DNA of 64,000 nt from Pseudomonadales bacterium (GTDB lineage: Bacteria; Pseudomonadota; Gammaproteobacteria; Pseudomonadales; Azotimanducaceae). Both the position numbers and the translations under genes were made by a program. Of the stretch, positions 25,403 to 34,604 are shown one piece after another. The notes under the pieces were generated by a model. That model had not been told where the DNA came from, did no database searches, and worked only from the letters and a program-made list of their open reading frames with translations. The DNA is taken from contig JAWKZN010000001.1 in the NCBI GenBank assembly GCA_041395945.1, positions 372,001 to 436,000 on the forward strand, read 5' to 3'. The stretch's first letter is position 1, and every line of letters begins with the position of its first letter.

Positions 25403-26395
25403 TCAACCCAGCACCCATCGCAGCGCCTGATGGTAGATGGGGATGCCGAGTGTCAGATTCAGCGGGAAAGTGATGGCCAGGGACATCGGCAGGTAGATGC
25501 TGGGATTCGCCTCCGGCAGGGCAAGCCGCATCGCAGCGGGTACAGCGATGTAGGAGGCGCTGGCGCCGAGGATGGTCAGCAGCAGCGCGTCGCCTTCGCT
25601 CAAGCCCAGCGACCAGGCGATGGATCCCGCCAGCAGTGCGTTGCCCATCGGCAGTGCAAGGGCGAAACCTGCCAGCGGCAGAATGGCAATCCGATCCCTG
25701 GCGCTGCGCAGATCCTGGAGCCTTCGGGTGGCCACGATGCCCATGTCCAGAAGAAACAGGCATAACAGGCCGGTAAACAGATCGTTGACGAAGGGATGAA
25801 GCTGGCCTACACCCCTGGGTCCGGCGACAAAACCGATCATCATGCTGCCGATTATCAGAAAGACGGATCCATTCAGGCAGGACTCGCGCAACAGCTCGCG
25901 CCAGTCCAGCCCTCCGCTGCTGCCTGCAGCCGCTCTGTCGCTGTGGAGTCGATAGAGGAGGATGCCGATGATGATGGCTGGAGACTCCATGAGCGCCATG
26001 GCTGCGACCAGGTAACCGCTCCAGGGGACATTGTTCAGATCCAGATAGCTGGTGCACGTGACAAAGGTCACGGCGCTGATGGAGCCATAGGTGGCAGCTA
26101 CTGCGGCGGCATCGGCGAGCGGCAGTTTCCGGCGGATCAGGTAGAAGACATAGATGGGAACGACGATCGAAAGTCCGAAGGCGGCTGTCAGCCCGCGACC
26201 TACGCTGGCATCCAGCGGGCTGGCTGCAAGCGCGACACCGCCCTTGAAACCGATGGCGAAGAGCAGATACAGCGACAGCGCCTTGGCAATGGTTGTGGGA
26301 ATCTCGAGATCGGAACGCAGCAGCACGGCTGCGACGCCGAGAAAGAAGAACAGCAGCGGGGGAGAGGCCAGGTTCGTGAGAAACAGGGATTCCAA
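25403..26395 (-). CDS. sbtA: Sodium-dependent bicarbonate transporter (SbtA family)
   Basis: A 330-residue inner-membrane transporter of the SbtA/DUF897 family, with about ten hydrophobic helices. Conserved regions include SPPLLFFFLGVAAVLLRSDL, AIGFKGGVALA, TYGSISAVTFVTC and the C-terminal AMRLALPEANPSIYLPMSLA. Known members take up HCO3- with Na+. No ATG is available. The TTG at 26395, four bases past the purE stop, gives the family-like start ESLFLTNLASPP; the frame stays open to 26434 inside purE. Gene order purK-purE-sbtA-sbtB suggests supply of bicarbonate to PurK, which is inference. Confidence 0.88.
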   Translation of the reverse strand: MESLFLTNLASPPLLFFFLGVAAVLLRSDLEIPTTIAKALSLYLLFAIGFKGGVALAASPLDASVGRGLTAAFGLSIVVPIYVFYLIRRKLPLADAAAVAATYGSISAVTFVTCTSYLDLNNVPWSGYLVAAMALMESPAIIIGILLYRLHSDRAAAGSSGGLDWRELLRESCLNGSVFLIIGSMMIGFVAGPRGVGQLHPFVNDLFTGLLCLFLLDMGIVATRRLQDLRSARDRIAILPLAGFALALPMGNALLAGSIAWSLGLSEGDALLLTILGASASYIAVPAAMRLALPEANPSIYLPMSLAITFPLNLTLGIPIYHQALRWVLG

Positions 26396-26399
26396 TGCT

Positions 26400-26891
26400 T
26401 CAGCCGCTGCGCGAGACGGCTGAAGACTTTGCAACGACCCGGTCTGCCAGGGACTGCCTGTGATCGTGGAGCCGCAGGCGCAGGGCGTCGTCTGCAGTGG
26501 CCAGTATCTGTGCCGCGAGAATTCCGGCGTTGGTGGCGTTGTCTATCGCCACGGTGGCGACTGGAACGCCGGCAGGCATCTGCACGATGGATAAAAGCGC
26601 GTCTTCGCCTTCGAGGCAGGTGGCGCTGATCGGAACGCCGATCACCGGCAGCACACAGAGCGCGGCCATCATGCCGGGCAGGTGGGCGGCGCCGCCGGCG
26701 CCGGCGATGATCACCCGCAGGCCGCGCCCTTCGGCTTCGCGACCATATTCAAAGAGCCGATCGGGTGTCCGGTGGGCACTGACGATATCCAGTTCGTAGG
26801 GCACCTTGAGTTCGCACAGCACCTCGGCGGCTTTTTCCATGACCGGCAGATCTGAGTCGCTGCCCATCACGATGCCGACACGGATGGTCAT
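26400..26891 (-). CDS. purE: N5-carboxyaminoimidazole ribonucleotide mutase
   Basis: A 163-residue class I PurE, converting N5-CAIR to CAIR in purine synthesis. Motifs GIVMGSDSDLPVM, DIVSAHRTPDRLFEY and GAGGAAHLPGMMAA (substrate loop) are intact, and the Ser-Ala-His of class I enzymes is present. Its ATG overlaps the purK stop by 4 nt (ATGA). The C-terminus is followed after four bases by the sbtA TTG. Confidence 0.97.
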   Translation of the reverse strand: MTIRVGIVMGSDSDLPVMEKAAEVLCELKVPYELDIVSAHRTPDRLFEYGREAEGRGLRVIIAGAGGAAHLPGMMAALCVLPVIGVPISATCLEGEDALLSIVQMPAGVPVATVAIDNATNAGILAAQILATADDALRLRLHDHRQSLADRVVAKSSAVSRSG

Positions 26892-28057
26892 GGCGAAAGA
26901 CCCTCAGCGAACTCGCCCAGACGCCGCGCTGCCACGCCGGCACGAAGGGCTGCTTCAGCCGTGCTGGTATCCAGGCAGGTGAGGTGCCCCAGTTTGCGAC
27001 CCGTCCTGGCCTGTCGTTTTCCGTACCAGTGCAGGAACAGGCCTGCCTCACTGATGGGGTAACCCCGGGTACCTGTTTCGCACAGGGGTGCTAGCAGTGG
27101 TGTACAGAGCAGGTTGAGCGTTGCTGCCGGCATGGATTGTTCCGTGGCGCCGAGCGGCAGCCCGCAGACCGCCCTGACGTGCTGCTCGAACTGGGAGGTC
27201 AGGCAGGATTCCATGGTGTGATGCCCCGCGTTGTGTACGCGGGGTGAGATTTCGTTGATGAGCAGGGTGTTGTCGTCCGTGAGAAACATCTCCACCGCGA
27301 ACACGCCGATTCCTCTAAGCCGTGAGATCACGCATTCTGCCAGTTGCAGAGCTTCGCGGGTAATGGAAGCGTCGATGTCTGCGGGAGCCTGGGCGAGATC
27401 CAGCACGTTACGGGTAGTATCAAAACGCAGTTCCACCGGCGCATAGCTGCGCAGCTCACCCTGGGCGTTGCGTGCCACCAGCACCGCGAGTTCCCGCCTG
27501 TCTGCTACGAACTGCTCGATGAGGCTGGGCCCTGTCCAGAAATTTCCGCACTCTTGTTGTGTCCGCAGGATCTGCACGCCGCGTCCGTCGTAACCACCCT
27601 GCAGGGCCTTCTGCACGAGAGGCAGGCCGAAGCGTTCGATCTGTGGATACAGGTTCGCTGTTTCCGGCGCAAGAATTTCGAATGGTGCAGTCGGAAACGC
27701 CTGATCGCTCAACCAGCGTTTCTGCAGCCCCTTGTTCTGCAGCATCAGCAGAATGCGCGGACTGGGATGCACCGCTACCTGACCCGCCTGTTCGGCCTGG
27801 ATCAGAAACTCAAGCGCATTCACAGGTATGGCTTCCTTTTCGAAAGTGATCACGTCCACCCGGGACACCAGGTCCTGGAGAATTTTCAGGTCGATGCAGG
27901 ACGCATAGAGGGTTTCGTCCGGGCTGCCACCCACCGGATCGTCCGGGCCGGCGCCGACAAGGATGGTCCGGACGTTCAGCTTCCGGGCGGCGGCACAGAG
28001 CAGATGACCCAGCTGGCCCGCGCCGAGGATGCCCAGGCGCGCAACGGACTCAGGCAT
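26888..28057 (-). CDS. purK: 5-(carboxyamino)imidazole ribonucleotide synthase
   Basis: A 389-residue ATP-grasp enzyme making N5-CAIR from AIR, ATP and bicarbonate. Evidence: N-terminal GILGAGQLGHLLCAAA, ATP-grasp stretch VQKALQGGYDGRGVQIL, FAVEMFLTDDNTLLINEISP with the metal-binding Glu and Asn, and RVHNAGHHTMESCLTSQFEQ at the active site. The ATG at 28057 overlaps the YccA stop by 8 nt (ATGCCTGA); a GTG nine bases upstream is less likely. It is followed by purE with a 4-nt overlap. Confidence 0.96.
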   Translation of the reverse strand: MPESVARLGILGAGQLGHLLCAAARKLNVRTILVGAGPDDPVGGSPDETLYASCIDLKILQDLVSRVDVITFEKEAIPVNALEFLIQAEQAGQVAVHPSPRILLMLQNKGLQKRWLSDQAFPTAPFEILAPETANLYPQIERFGLPLVQKALQGGYDGRGVQILRTQQECGNFWTGPSLIEQFVADRRELAVLVARNAQGELRSYAPVELRFDTTRNVLDLAQAPADIDASITREALQLAECVISRLRGIGVFAVEMFLTDDNTLLINEISPRVHNAGHHTMESCLTSQFEQHVRAVCGLPLGATEQSMPAATLNLLCTPLLAPLCETGTRGYPISEAGLFLHWYGKRQARTGRKLGHLTCLDTSTAEAALRAGVAARRLGEFAEGLSP

Positions 28058-28778
28058 CGTCCGCACCGAAGAAGCCGAACAGCTGCAGCAGGCTCAGGAA
28101 CAGATTGTAGATCGCCACAAACAGGGTGACGGTGGCCATGATGTAGTTGCTTTCACCGCCGTCGATGATTGCCTGGGTCTGGTAGACGATCAGTCCACTC
28201 ATCAGCAGCACGAAAAGACCCGAAACCGCCAGGGACAGTGCGGTGAGCTGGAAGAAGATGGCTGCCAGACCCAGCACGAAGGCCGTCAGCACGCCGACGA
28301 AGAGAAACGTACCGTAGGAGCGGATGTTTGGCGCTCGGCCCGATCGGACATACTGCGACAGGCCGACGAACACAGCGGCGGTGGCGGCCATGGCCGTCGT
28401 CACGAGCGTCGCGCCATTGGGCAGGCTGAGGTAGGCGCTGAGAATGGGGCCGAGGGTATAGCCCATGAAGCCGGTCAGAGCGAACACGCTGACCAGACCC
28501 CAGCCGCTGTTCTGCAGGCGGGAGGTCAGAAACAGCAGCCCGAAATAGCCGGCAAGCGTCAGGAGGATGCCGGGTGCTGGTGCACCGAGAGCGGCGGACA
28601 CCCCCGCAACCAGGGCGCTGAAACCCAGGGTCATGGCGAGCAGACGGTAGGTGTTGCGCAGGACCGGACGCTCCCCCGGCGCGATCTGAGCGGAGAAATC
28701 GCGACTGGCGGCGGGGACCGCTGCAGCAGTTACCCGGTTTGTCCCGGCGGCGGTGTTGATCGATCTCAGCTCACCCAT
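28050..28778 (-). CDS. yccA: Bax inhibitor-1/YccA family membrane protein
   Basis: A 242-residue protein with a polar N-terminal 50 residues and about seven transmembrane helices. RNTYRLLAMTLGFSALVAGV opens the membrane part, GFMGYTLGPILSAYL is the core motif, and AIYNLFLSLLQLFGFFGADD is the usual C-terminus. E. coli YccA modulates FtsH proteolysis; whether this copy does the same is not shown. The ATG at 28778 was chosen for its GGAG at 6-nt spacing; a GTG at 28790 is also in frame. It is first in the purKE-sbtAB run. An AT-rich divergent promoter region with an ATTCGAAT palindrome (28837-28844) separates it from nhaR. Confidence 0.93.
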   Translation of the reverse strand: MGELRSINTAAGTNRVTAAAVPAASRDFSAQIAPGERPVLRNTYRLLAMTLGFSALVAGVSAALGAPAPGILLTLAGYFGLLFLTSRLQNSGWGLVSVFALTGFMGYTLGPILSAYLSLPNGATLVTTAMAATAAVFVGLSQYVRSGRAPNIRSYGTFLFVGVLTAFVLGLAAIFFQLTALSLAVSGLFVLLMSGLIVYQTQAIIDGGESNYIMATVTLFVAIYNLFLSLLQLFGFFGADDA

Positions 28779-28925
28779 TTCCAGCTCCACACCTGTGAAA
28801 AGGATGCCAGTCTTATCCCTGCCATTAATTCGTTCAATTCGAATATTTGATACTTATACACAGATATTTTCGATGTGTTAGATTTCCCCGCGTCTTCCCT
28901 GGTCAACACAGGCAGTCGACTCAGC

Positions 28926-29828
28926 ATGAAACATCTGAACTACAACCACCTGCTCTACTTCTGGACCGTTGCCAGAGAGGGCAGCATCGCCCGCGCTGCC
29001 GAAACCCTGCATCTCACGCCTCAGACCATCAGCAGCCAGCTGAAACTGCTGGAGCAGTCGGTGGGTGAACCCCTGCTGCAGAGGGTGGGTCGCGGGCTGC
29101 AGGTGACGGAAACCGGAGCCCTGGTGAACCAGTATGCGGAGGAGATTTTTTCACTCGGAGTGGAACTCAGCTCCAGAGTGAAGGCGGGTGGCGCGGGCAG
29201 GCCGGTGGCGCTCAATGTCGGGATCGTCAATTCGATTCCGAAGCTGATTGCGTTCCGCATCATCGAACCGGCTCTGCAGCTCGAAGAGCCGCTTCGGGTC
29301 ATCTGCCGGGAGGGAGATCTGGAAACGCTCCTCGGGGATCTCGCCGTCCACCGGCTCGATCTGGTGCTTTCCGATCGCCCGATACCGACAGGATTGAATG
29401 TGAAGGCCTACAACCACGCGCTGGGAGAAAGTGAAATCTCGTTTTTTGCGGGGGCAGGCCTGGGGCCGCGTTATGCGGAAGGTTTTCCGGCATCGCTGGA
29501 CGCCGCACCGCTGCTGCTGCCCATGCATTCCAGTGCGCTCCGACGGAGACTGGATGAGTGGTTCGAGCGTGTCGGCATCCTGCCGCGGGTGGTAGCCGAG
29601 TTCGACGACAGCGCGTTGTTAAAGGCGTTCGGTGAGGCAGGCATAGGAGTGTTTCCCGCGCCGGAAGCCATATCCGGTGAGATCGAGCGAACCTATCACG
29701 CCAGCGTGGTAGGAGAGGCTGAAGGTGTGTTGGAAAACTACTTCGCCATTTCTCCTGAACGCAAACTGAAGCATCCCGCTGTCGTCCGCATCATCGAAGC
29801 CGCCCGATTCACGCTGTTTGGCGGGTAG
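28926..29828 (+). CDS. nhaR: LysR-family regulator, NhaR type
   Basis: A 300-residue LysR-type activator. The N-terminus MKHLNYNHLLYFWTVAREGS with AAETLHLTPQTISSQLKLLE is the winged helix-turn-helix and matches NhaR closely. The rest is a periplasmic-binding-protein-like effector domain with LVLSDRPIPTGLNVKAYNHA. NhaR responds to Na+/Li+ and activates Na+/H+ antiporter genes in E. coli. No nhaA lies nearby, but the divergent yccA-purKE-sbtAB cluster contains a probable sodium-coupled transporter, so it could regulate that; this is inference. The ATG at 28926 fits the family start; the frame opens 51 nt earlier. Confidence 0.9.
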   Translation: MKHLNYNHLLYFWTVAREGSIARAAETLHLTPQTISSQLKLLEQSVGEPLLQRVGRGLQVTETGALVNQYAEEIFSLGVELSSRVKAGGAGRPVALNVGIVNSIPKLIAFRIIEPALQLEEPLRVICREGDLETLLGDLAVHRLDLVLSDRPIPTGLNVKAYNHALGESEISFFAGAGLGPRYAEGFPASLDAAPLLLPMHSSALRRRLDEWFERVGILPRVVAEFDDSALLKAFGEAGIGVFPAPEAISGEIERTYHASVVGEAEGVLENYFAISPERKLKHPAVVRIIEAARFTLFGG

Positions 29829-29831
29829 CAG

Positions 29832-30068
29832 TCAGCGACTGGTGACCGGACGGAGATTGTCTTCCCGCGGCACGGTGGGCAATTCGGTCATTTCAATCTC
29901 TGTCACGTCGAGAGATTTCAGCACATCGCCCAGTGGAACCAGCATGCGCTGCAGGCGGCCCTGGTGCAGAAAACCGGCAATCACGGTTGCCCCTTCGCAT
30001 TTGATCACGGTAAAGCGGGTACCGTTGCGGTTGAAAGACTGTCCGATCAGGTGCTGGTAGGCGCTCAT
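29832..30068 (-). CDS. Small conserved-looking hypothetical protein
   Basis: A 78-residue soluble protein starting MSAYQHLIGQSFNRNGTRFT, probably a small beta-barrel by its alternating pattern (FTVIKCEGATVIAGFLHQGR, then LQRMLVPLGDVLKSLDV). Codons upstream of 30068 in the same frame look non-coding, and GGGGC precedes the ATG. It is convergent with nhaR, only a few bases apart. Family unknown. Confidence 0.55.
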   Translation of the reverse strand: MSAYQHLIGQSFNRNGTRFTVIKCEGATVIAGFLHQGRLQRMLVPLGDVLKSLDVTEIEMTELPTVPREDNLRPVTSR

Positions 30069-30204
30069 CCGAATGCCCCTGTGACCATTTCCATCAGTAT
30101 AGGGCCGCATCCGGCACTGTGGATGTCCGCCCGTCGGCCAAACGCTGCAGTTCAGCGTGCAAAAGGGCGCGCGGCTATACTCTGCCGACTTCATGGGGAC
30201 GGCA

Positions 30205-31911
30205 ATGTATAACAAGGCAAAGCTGGCAATCGCCGGATGGGTACTTATCGTTCTCGGTGGGAGTCTGGCACACCTCATTCAGACCACCGGCGGGATCGAC
30301 ATCGAAGATGTGCGCTTCGAATACGAAAGCGGCAGGCACCTGTCCGCACTGCTGTACAGACCCGCGAATGCAACGCCGGCCTCTCCGGCGCCGGGTATTC
30401 TGGCCGTGCACGGCTACATCAATTCCCGTGAAACACAAAGCGGCTTCGCCATAGAATTTGCGCGGCGCGGTTATGTGGTGCTGGCCATCGATCAGACCGG
30501 TCATGGCTTCAGCGAAGGTCCTGCCTTCGGCGCAGGATTCGGCGGTCCGGCGGGATTGCGCTACCTGCGCGGGCTGCCTTTTGTCGACACCAGTCAGATC
30601 GGCCTCGAGGGCCACAGTATGGGAGGCTGGACCAGCCTGGCGGCAGCCGCCGATCAACCGGACGGTTACAGATCACTGGCACTGGTGGGATCCTCGACAG
30701 GTCCGGGGTTTGTCCCGGTCGGAACCCCGGAATTTCCCCGTAATCTCGGTGTGATATTCAGCCGCTACGATGAGTTCGCCCCACTCATGTGGGGCGTGGC
30801 TGATGCGGCAGACGTCGGGCAGAGTGAAAAGCTGCGGGCCGTGTTCGGGACAGAGGCACCCGTGGTCCCGGAGCAGCTTTACGGCTCCATAGAACAAGGC
30901 ACCGCACGCTGGCTGACGATTCCCGATACCACTCATCCAGGCGATCACCTCTCCGGTGAAGCCATAGGCGACACGGTCGACTGGATGGCGATGACGCTGT
31001 CCGGTGGTACACAACTCGACTCTGCGGATCAGATCTGGCACTGGAAGGAGTTCGGTACCCTGATTGCCCTGATCGGCGGAATGCTGGTGCTGCTGGGCAG
31101 CTGCAAGCTGATCCTGGGGATGCCGGCCTTTCAGCGGCTGGCCGGGGTGCCACCGGCAGCACTGCCGGGTGGCTGGTGGTCGAGTGCAGCGCTGGCCGCC
31201 GCGATTCCCGCCCTGACCTATTATCCGCTCACCGGGCTGGGCGCACTGTTCACGGCCAATGCGCTGTTCCCCCAGGGTGTAACCAATCAGATTCTGATCT
31301 GGGCGCTCGGCAACGGACTCATCGTGCTGGGTGCAGACGCTTTCGTGCGTCGCAAGGCCAGAGTCGAACAAGCCAGGTTCGCTTCTGCCGCGCTCGAACC
31401 TTCCGCGAATTGGCCACGGGCAGCGTCCGTCGCGGTGCTGTCCACACTGTGTTTATACCTTGCCGTGGTGCTGTCCGATGTCTTGTTCAAAACCGATCTG
31501 CGGTTCTGGGTGGTTGCACTGAAACCCATGGCCGCTCACCATTTTCCGGTGTTTCTGGCTTATGTACTGCCTTTCACCGCCTATTTCCATGTCAGTCAGC
31601 GTATCTGGCTGCGTGGCCTGGCCCCGACCGGGTCGGCGCTCGGCCAGTATGTCTCGACCGTCGTGGCCAGCATCGGTGGCCTCTTCGTGCTGGTCGCAGG
31701 CTGTTATTTTTATCTGTTTGCGAGCGGTCACCTGCCGCCGGTGGATCCGCTGTTCACGATAGTGGCGATCCAGTTCCTGCCGGTGCTCAGCCTCACCGCG
31801 ATAGTTTCCGTATTCGCCTGGCGCAGAACGGGCAGGGCGGAAACGGGTGCGATCATCTGCGGTCTGCTTGTGAGCTGGTATGTGGTGGCGGGTCAGGCAA
31901 CGCACCTGTAG
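30205..31911 (+). CDS. Alpha/beta-hydrolase fused to a polytopic membrane domain
   Basis: A 568-residue protein. A first transmembrane helix (about residues 6-24) is followed by a complete alpha/beta-hydrolase domain: ILAVHGYINSRETQS (oxyanion), GLEGHSMGGWTS with nucleophile Ser138, and His in IPDTTHPGDH near residue 265. From about residue 285 to the end come roughly seven further hydrophobic helices (for example FGTLIALIGGMLVLLGSCKL). The hydrolase is probably held on one face of the membrane beside a channel- or enzyme-like bundle. No specific family name is known to me. GGGGA precedes the chosen ATG; an ATG 12 nt upstream is possible. Confidence 0.82.
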   Translation: MYNKAKLAIAGWVLIVLGGSLAHLIQTTGGIDIEDVRFEYESGRHLSALLYRPANATPASPAPGILAVHGYINSRETQSGFAIEFARRGYVVLAIDQTGHGFSEGPAFGAGFGGPAGLRYLRGLPFVDTSQIGLEGHSMGGWTSLAAAADQPDGYRSLALVGSSTGPGFVPVGTPEFPRNLGVIFSRYDEFAPLMWGVADAADVGQSEKLRAVFGTEAPVVPEQLYGSIEQGTARWLTIPDTTHPGDHLSGEAIGDTVDWMAMTLSGGTQLDSADQIWHWKEFGTLIALIGGMLVLLGSCKLILGMPAFQRLAGVPPAALPGGWWSSAALAAAIPALTYYPLTGLGALFTANALFPQGVTNQILIWALGNGLIVLGADAFVRRKARVEQARFASAALEPSANWPRAASVAVLSTLCLYLAVVLSDVLFKTDLRFWVVALKPMAAHHFPVFLAYVLPFTAYFHVSQRIWLRGLAPTGSALGQYVSTVVASIGGLFVLVAGCYFYLFASGHLPPVDPLFTIVAIQFLPVLSLTAIVSVFAWRRTGRAETGAIICGLLVSWYVVAGQATHL

Positions 31912-31952
31912 CACGACCAGTGGACTACCGCAGGTGTGCCGATCGAGCTGCA

Positions 31953-33578
31953 CTAGATCGCGAACCAGTGCGACCCCGATTCGTCGGTGAATTCGTAGTC
32001 CATCACTCTGGGCCAGCGGGCCGGCTGCATGTCCTGCTCCCAGACATCCAGTGCCTCGAGCAGCACGCGTACCCGATCCGGTTCCCGTGCCGAGAGATCC
32101 AGACGCTCGCCCGGATCTTTGTCCAGATCGAAGAGCAGTACCTGATGTGAGTTGCGGTTTTCGAGGAGTTTCCAGCGACCGTCGCGCACTGCCCGATTGA
32201 AATCGCTGCGCCAGAACAGCATGCGCTGCGCAGCTGCGGTTTCAGTGTGGTGCTGCCTGCCGAGGAGATCCGCCGAGTCATAGACCCGGTCCGTGCTGGC
32301 CCGGACATCCAGTTGACTCAACAGGGTCGCAAACAGATCGCTCAACAGCACCGGGCGCGGGTCGGTTCGAGCTGCCAGAGTGCCGGCGTGGTAGATGATC
32401 AGCGGTACTCTCAGGCCGCCTTCGAACTGGGTGAACTTGCCGCCACGCAGGGGACCGTTGCCGGTTGCGCCGGTGTAGTCTGCACCGCCGTTATCGCTGG
32501 AGAAGATGATCAGGGTATCGTTTAGCAGTTGCCGTTCCGCAAGTGCGTTCACCAGTTCGCCAACACCCCGGTCCAGACGACGGATCATCGCCGCGTACAC
32601 CCGATGGTTCCGGTCAAGACCCGGGTCGATGGCTTCGTAGTCCTCGCTGCGGGCCTGAAACGGCGTGTGTGGTGCACTGAAAGGCACATAGGCGAAGAAA
32701 GGCTGACCGCGATTTCCCGCTTCGATGATGAAGTGGCGGGTTTCTTCGACGATTGCGTCGGTGAGGTATCTGTCTTCCTCGATTGGCTCGTCGTTGCGGG
32801 TAATCCGGGAAGGTCCGTCCCGCCCCATGTCCCGGATGTGGCGCTCCCAGAACAGATCCTGTGTGTGATCGATGATGTCCGGTGTGCCGGGAAGCGCATA
32901 AAGAGTGAAGGCTTCCCGGAATCCGTACCGGGTCTGAAAGCCGAAATGCCCGGGCCCATTGGATGGACCGTAGCCGAGATGCCACTTGCCGAAGATGCCG
33001 GTTGCATAGCCTTTTGCCGCGAAGACTTCTGCCAGGGAAATTTCACCCGCCGGCAGGCCCTGCCGGCTGCGCTGGGTGGTGTCCGGATAGCTGGATTGCA
33101 GGAAGGGACGCATGGCGTCCGTGTCGATCAGATAGCGGAAGCCGAGGTACTCGCCGAGATTGCGGACGTAACGCTGCATCGGCTGGGATTCGAAGCCGAA
33201 GCGGTTCTGATAACGGCCAGTCAGCAGGGCAGCGCGGGAGGGCGCGCAGATAGCGGCGTTTGCATAGGCATTGTCGAAACTCACTCCACCCGCAGCGAGG
33301 GCGTCCAGGTTGGGAGTCGGGATGCCGGACGCGCCGTTCGATGACAGGTCATAGGGGCTCAGATCGTCAGCCAGAATCAGCAGGACGTTGGGGCCCGTGG
33401 ACTGGGCACCAGTTTGGAGGTCCCGCAGGTATTCACGTTTTCCTGCCAGGAGTCGATCGTCCATCGACTCCGGCGCTGCCGGGGTTGTCGGGATCGGCCA
33501 GAGCAGAGCGGCGACGCAGCATGCGCCTGTCAGCAGGAGCAGCCGTCCCAGCATGGGCTGGAGGCCTGTGACGGGCAT
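31953..33578 (-). CDS. Exported arylsulfatase-type sulfatase
   Basis: A 541-residue type I sulfatase. An N-terminal hydrophobic signal or anchor (LLLLTGACCVAALLWPIP) precedes the metal site NVLLILADDLSPYD (Asp71-Asp72) and the C111-A-P-S-R formylglycine motif in AICAPSRAALLTGRY. GKWHLGYG, APHTPFQ and SSDNGG are also intact. It needs a formylglycine-generating enzyme, which is not in the window. Organic sulfate esters are plausible substrates. It starts 12 nt after the stop of the fatty acid desaturase, so the two form an operon. The ATG at 33578 is weakly supported by ribosome-site sequence. Confidence 0.92.
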   Translation of the reverse strand: MPVTGLQPMLGRLLLLTGACCVAALLWPIPTTPAAPESMDDRLLAGKREYLRDLQTGAQSTGPNVLLILADDLSPYDLSSNGASGIPTPNLDALAAGGVSFDNAYANAAICAPSRAALLTGRYQNRFGFESQPMQRYVRNLGEYLGFRYLIDTDAMRPFLQSSYPDTTQRSRQGLPAGEISLAEVFAAKGYATGIFGKWHLGYGPSNGPGHFGFQTRYGFREAFTLYALPGTPDIIDHTQDLFWERHIRDMGRDGPSRITRNDEPIEEDRYLTDAIVEETRHFIIEAGNRGQPFFAYVPFSAPHTPFQARSEDYEAIDPGLDRNHRVYAAMIRRLDRGVGELVNALAERQLLNDTLIIFSSDNGGADYTGATGNGPLRGGKFTQFEGGLRVPLIIYHAGTLAARTDPRPVLLSDLFATLLSQLDVRASTDRVYDSADLLGRQHHTETAAAQRMLFWRSDFNRAVRDGRWKLLENRNSHQVLLFDLDKDPGERLDLSAREPDRVRVLLEALDVWEQDMQPARWPRVMDYEFTDESGSHWFAI

Positions 33579-33590
33579 TTCTGCTGCAGG

Positions 33591-34514
33591 TCAGGCGCCG
33601 ACGGTGGCAGGAGTCGGCGTGGTCGCCAGCCGCAGCATCTCCCGGTAGTTGGCGGGAAAATGCACACCGTCGTAGTAACCACGGTTTTTCAGGAGTCGGT
33701 GCAGCTTCGGCAGGTTGTAGATCGGCACCGACGCCAGCATGTGATGCTCAAGGTGGTAGCTCACGCCAAGCGGGCAGAACACCAGCCGGTCGAGCCAGTT
33801 CGCGGCGATGGTGCGGGTGTTGCTGCGCGGGTCCGCGTCGTAGAGATCGGGTACCGCCGCATGTTCGGCCATCTGGCGCAGTCGACTGACCAGCCGGTTG
33901 GTCGTCAGCAGCGCCACCCACCAGACCAGGTACAGCCAGGCCGCGCCGATGTAGATGAACAGGGCAAGCATTGCCGCATTCACAGCCAGACCGCGGGCCA
34001 GGGCGTGCCGCTGTTCGGGATGCTGCCCGGAAAAATTCAGGAAGGCTTTGAACAGACCACGGGTCTGCTTCCATCCGGTCTGTCCGGAAAGGTCGCGCCA
34101 GATTTTTCGCTGCAGGCGCTCCCTGTCGATGGGATAGTCCCGATAGTTCGGCAGGTCGGGGTCTTCGTGGGTGCCGGCGAGCTTGTGATGACGGAGATGG
34201 CCGCGTGCGTAGGCTTTCATGTTGTTGAAAGTCGGGGGGGCGGCAAGCCATTCGCCCACCCATTCGTTGAGCCTGCGATTTTCAAAGAAAGTACCATGTC
34301 CACACTCGTGGACGATCACGCCAAAACCGAGCTGGCGACCGCCGAGAAGAATGATACCGAGCAGAATGGTCAGTGGATTCGGCCAGAGGGCCATCATCGC
34401 GAAGATGCCTGCGGTGATGCCGTAATTACAGACCACCAGCCAGGCAGCCTGAAGATCGCTGCGACGACTGATTCGTGCCAGCTCTTCGCTGCTGAGGACG
34501 TCCTTCACGTTCAT
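33591..34514 (-). CDS. Membrane fatty acid desaturase
   Basis: A 307-residue di-iron membrane desaturase/hydroxylase. The three histidine boxes are HECGH (69-73), HLRHH (106-110) and the C-terminal YHLEHHM near residue 255. Hydrophobic helices sit at about 25-65 and 180-205. It would act on acyl lipids or other hydrophobic substrates at the inner membrane with an electron-transfer partner encoded elsewhere. It is directly upstream of the sulfatase and 90 nt downstream of the PaaX-like regulator on the same strand. Confidence 0.92.
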   Translation of the reverse strand: MNVKDVLSSEELARISRRSDLQAAWLVVCNYGITAGIFAMMALWPNPLTILLGIILLGGRQLGFGVIVHECGHGTFFENRRLNEWVGEWLAAPPTFNNMKAYARGHLRHHKLAGTHEDPDLPNYRDYPIDRERLQRKIWRDLSGQTGWKQTRGLFKAFLNFSGQHPEQRHALARGLAVNAAMLALFIYIGAAWLYLVWWVALLTTNRLVSRLRQMAEHAAVPDLYDADPRSNTRTIAANWLDRLVFCPLGVSYHLEHHMLASVPIYNLPKLHRLLKNRGYYDGVHFPANYREMLRLATTPTPATVGA

Positions 34515-34604
34515 TCAACTTTCTCCTGAGTGCTTTCGCGCATTGTCCGTTGCTGCAGCTTTTCGTTGTTCAGCTGCTGTGCCATGTCGTCCCCGGCCGC
34601 CCTT

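Noticed and set aside
33414..34529. A 371-codon plus-strand frame opposite the desaturase
   Set aside because: Shadow of a gene with three intact histidine boxes; the product is low in hydrophobic core residues and unlike any family.
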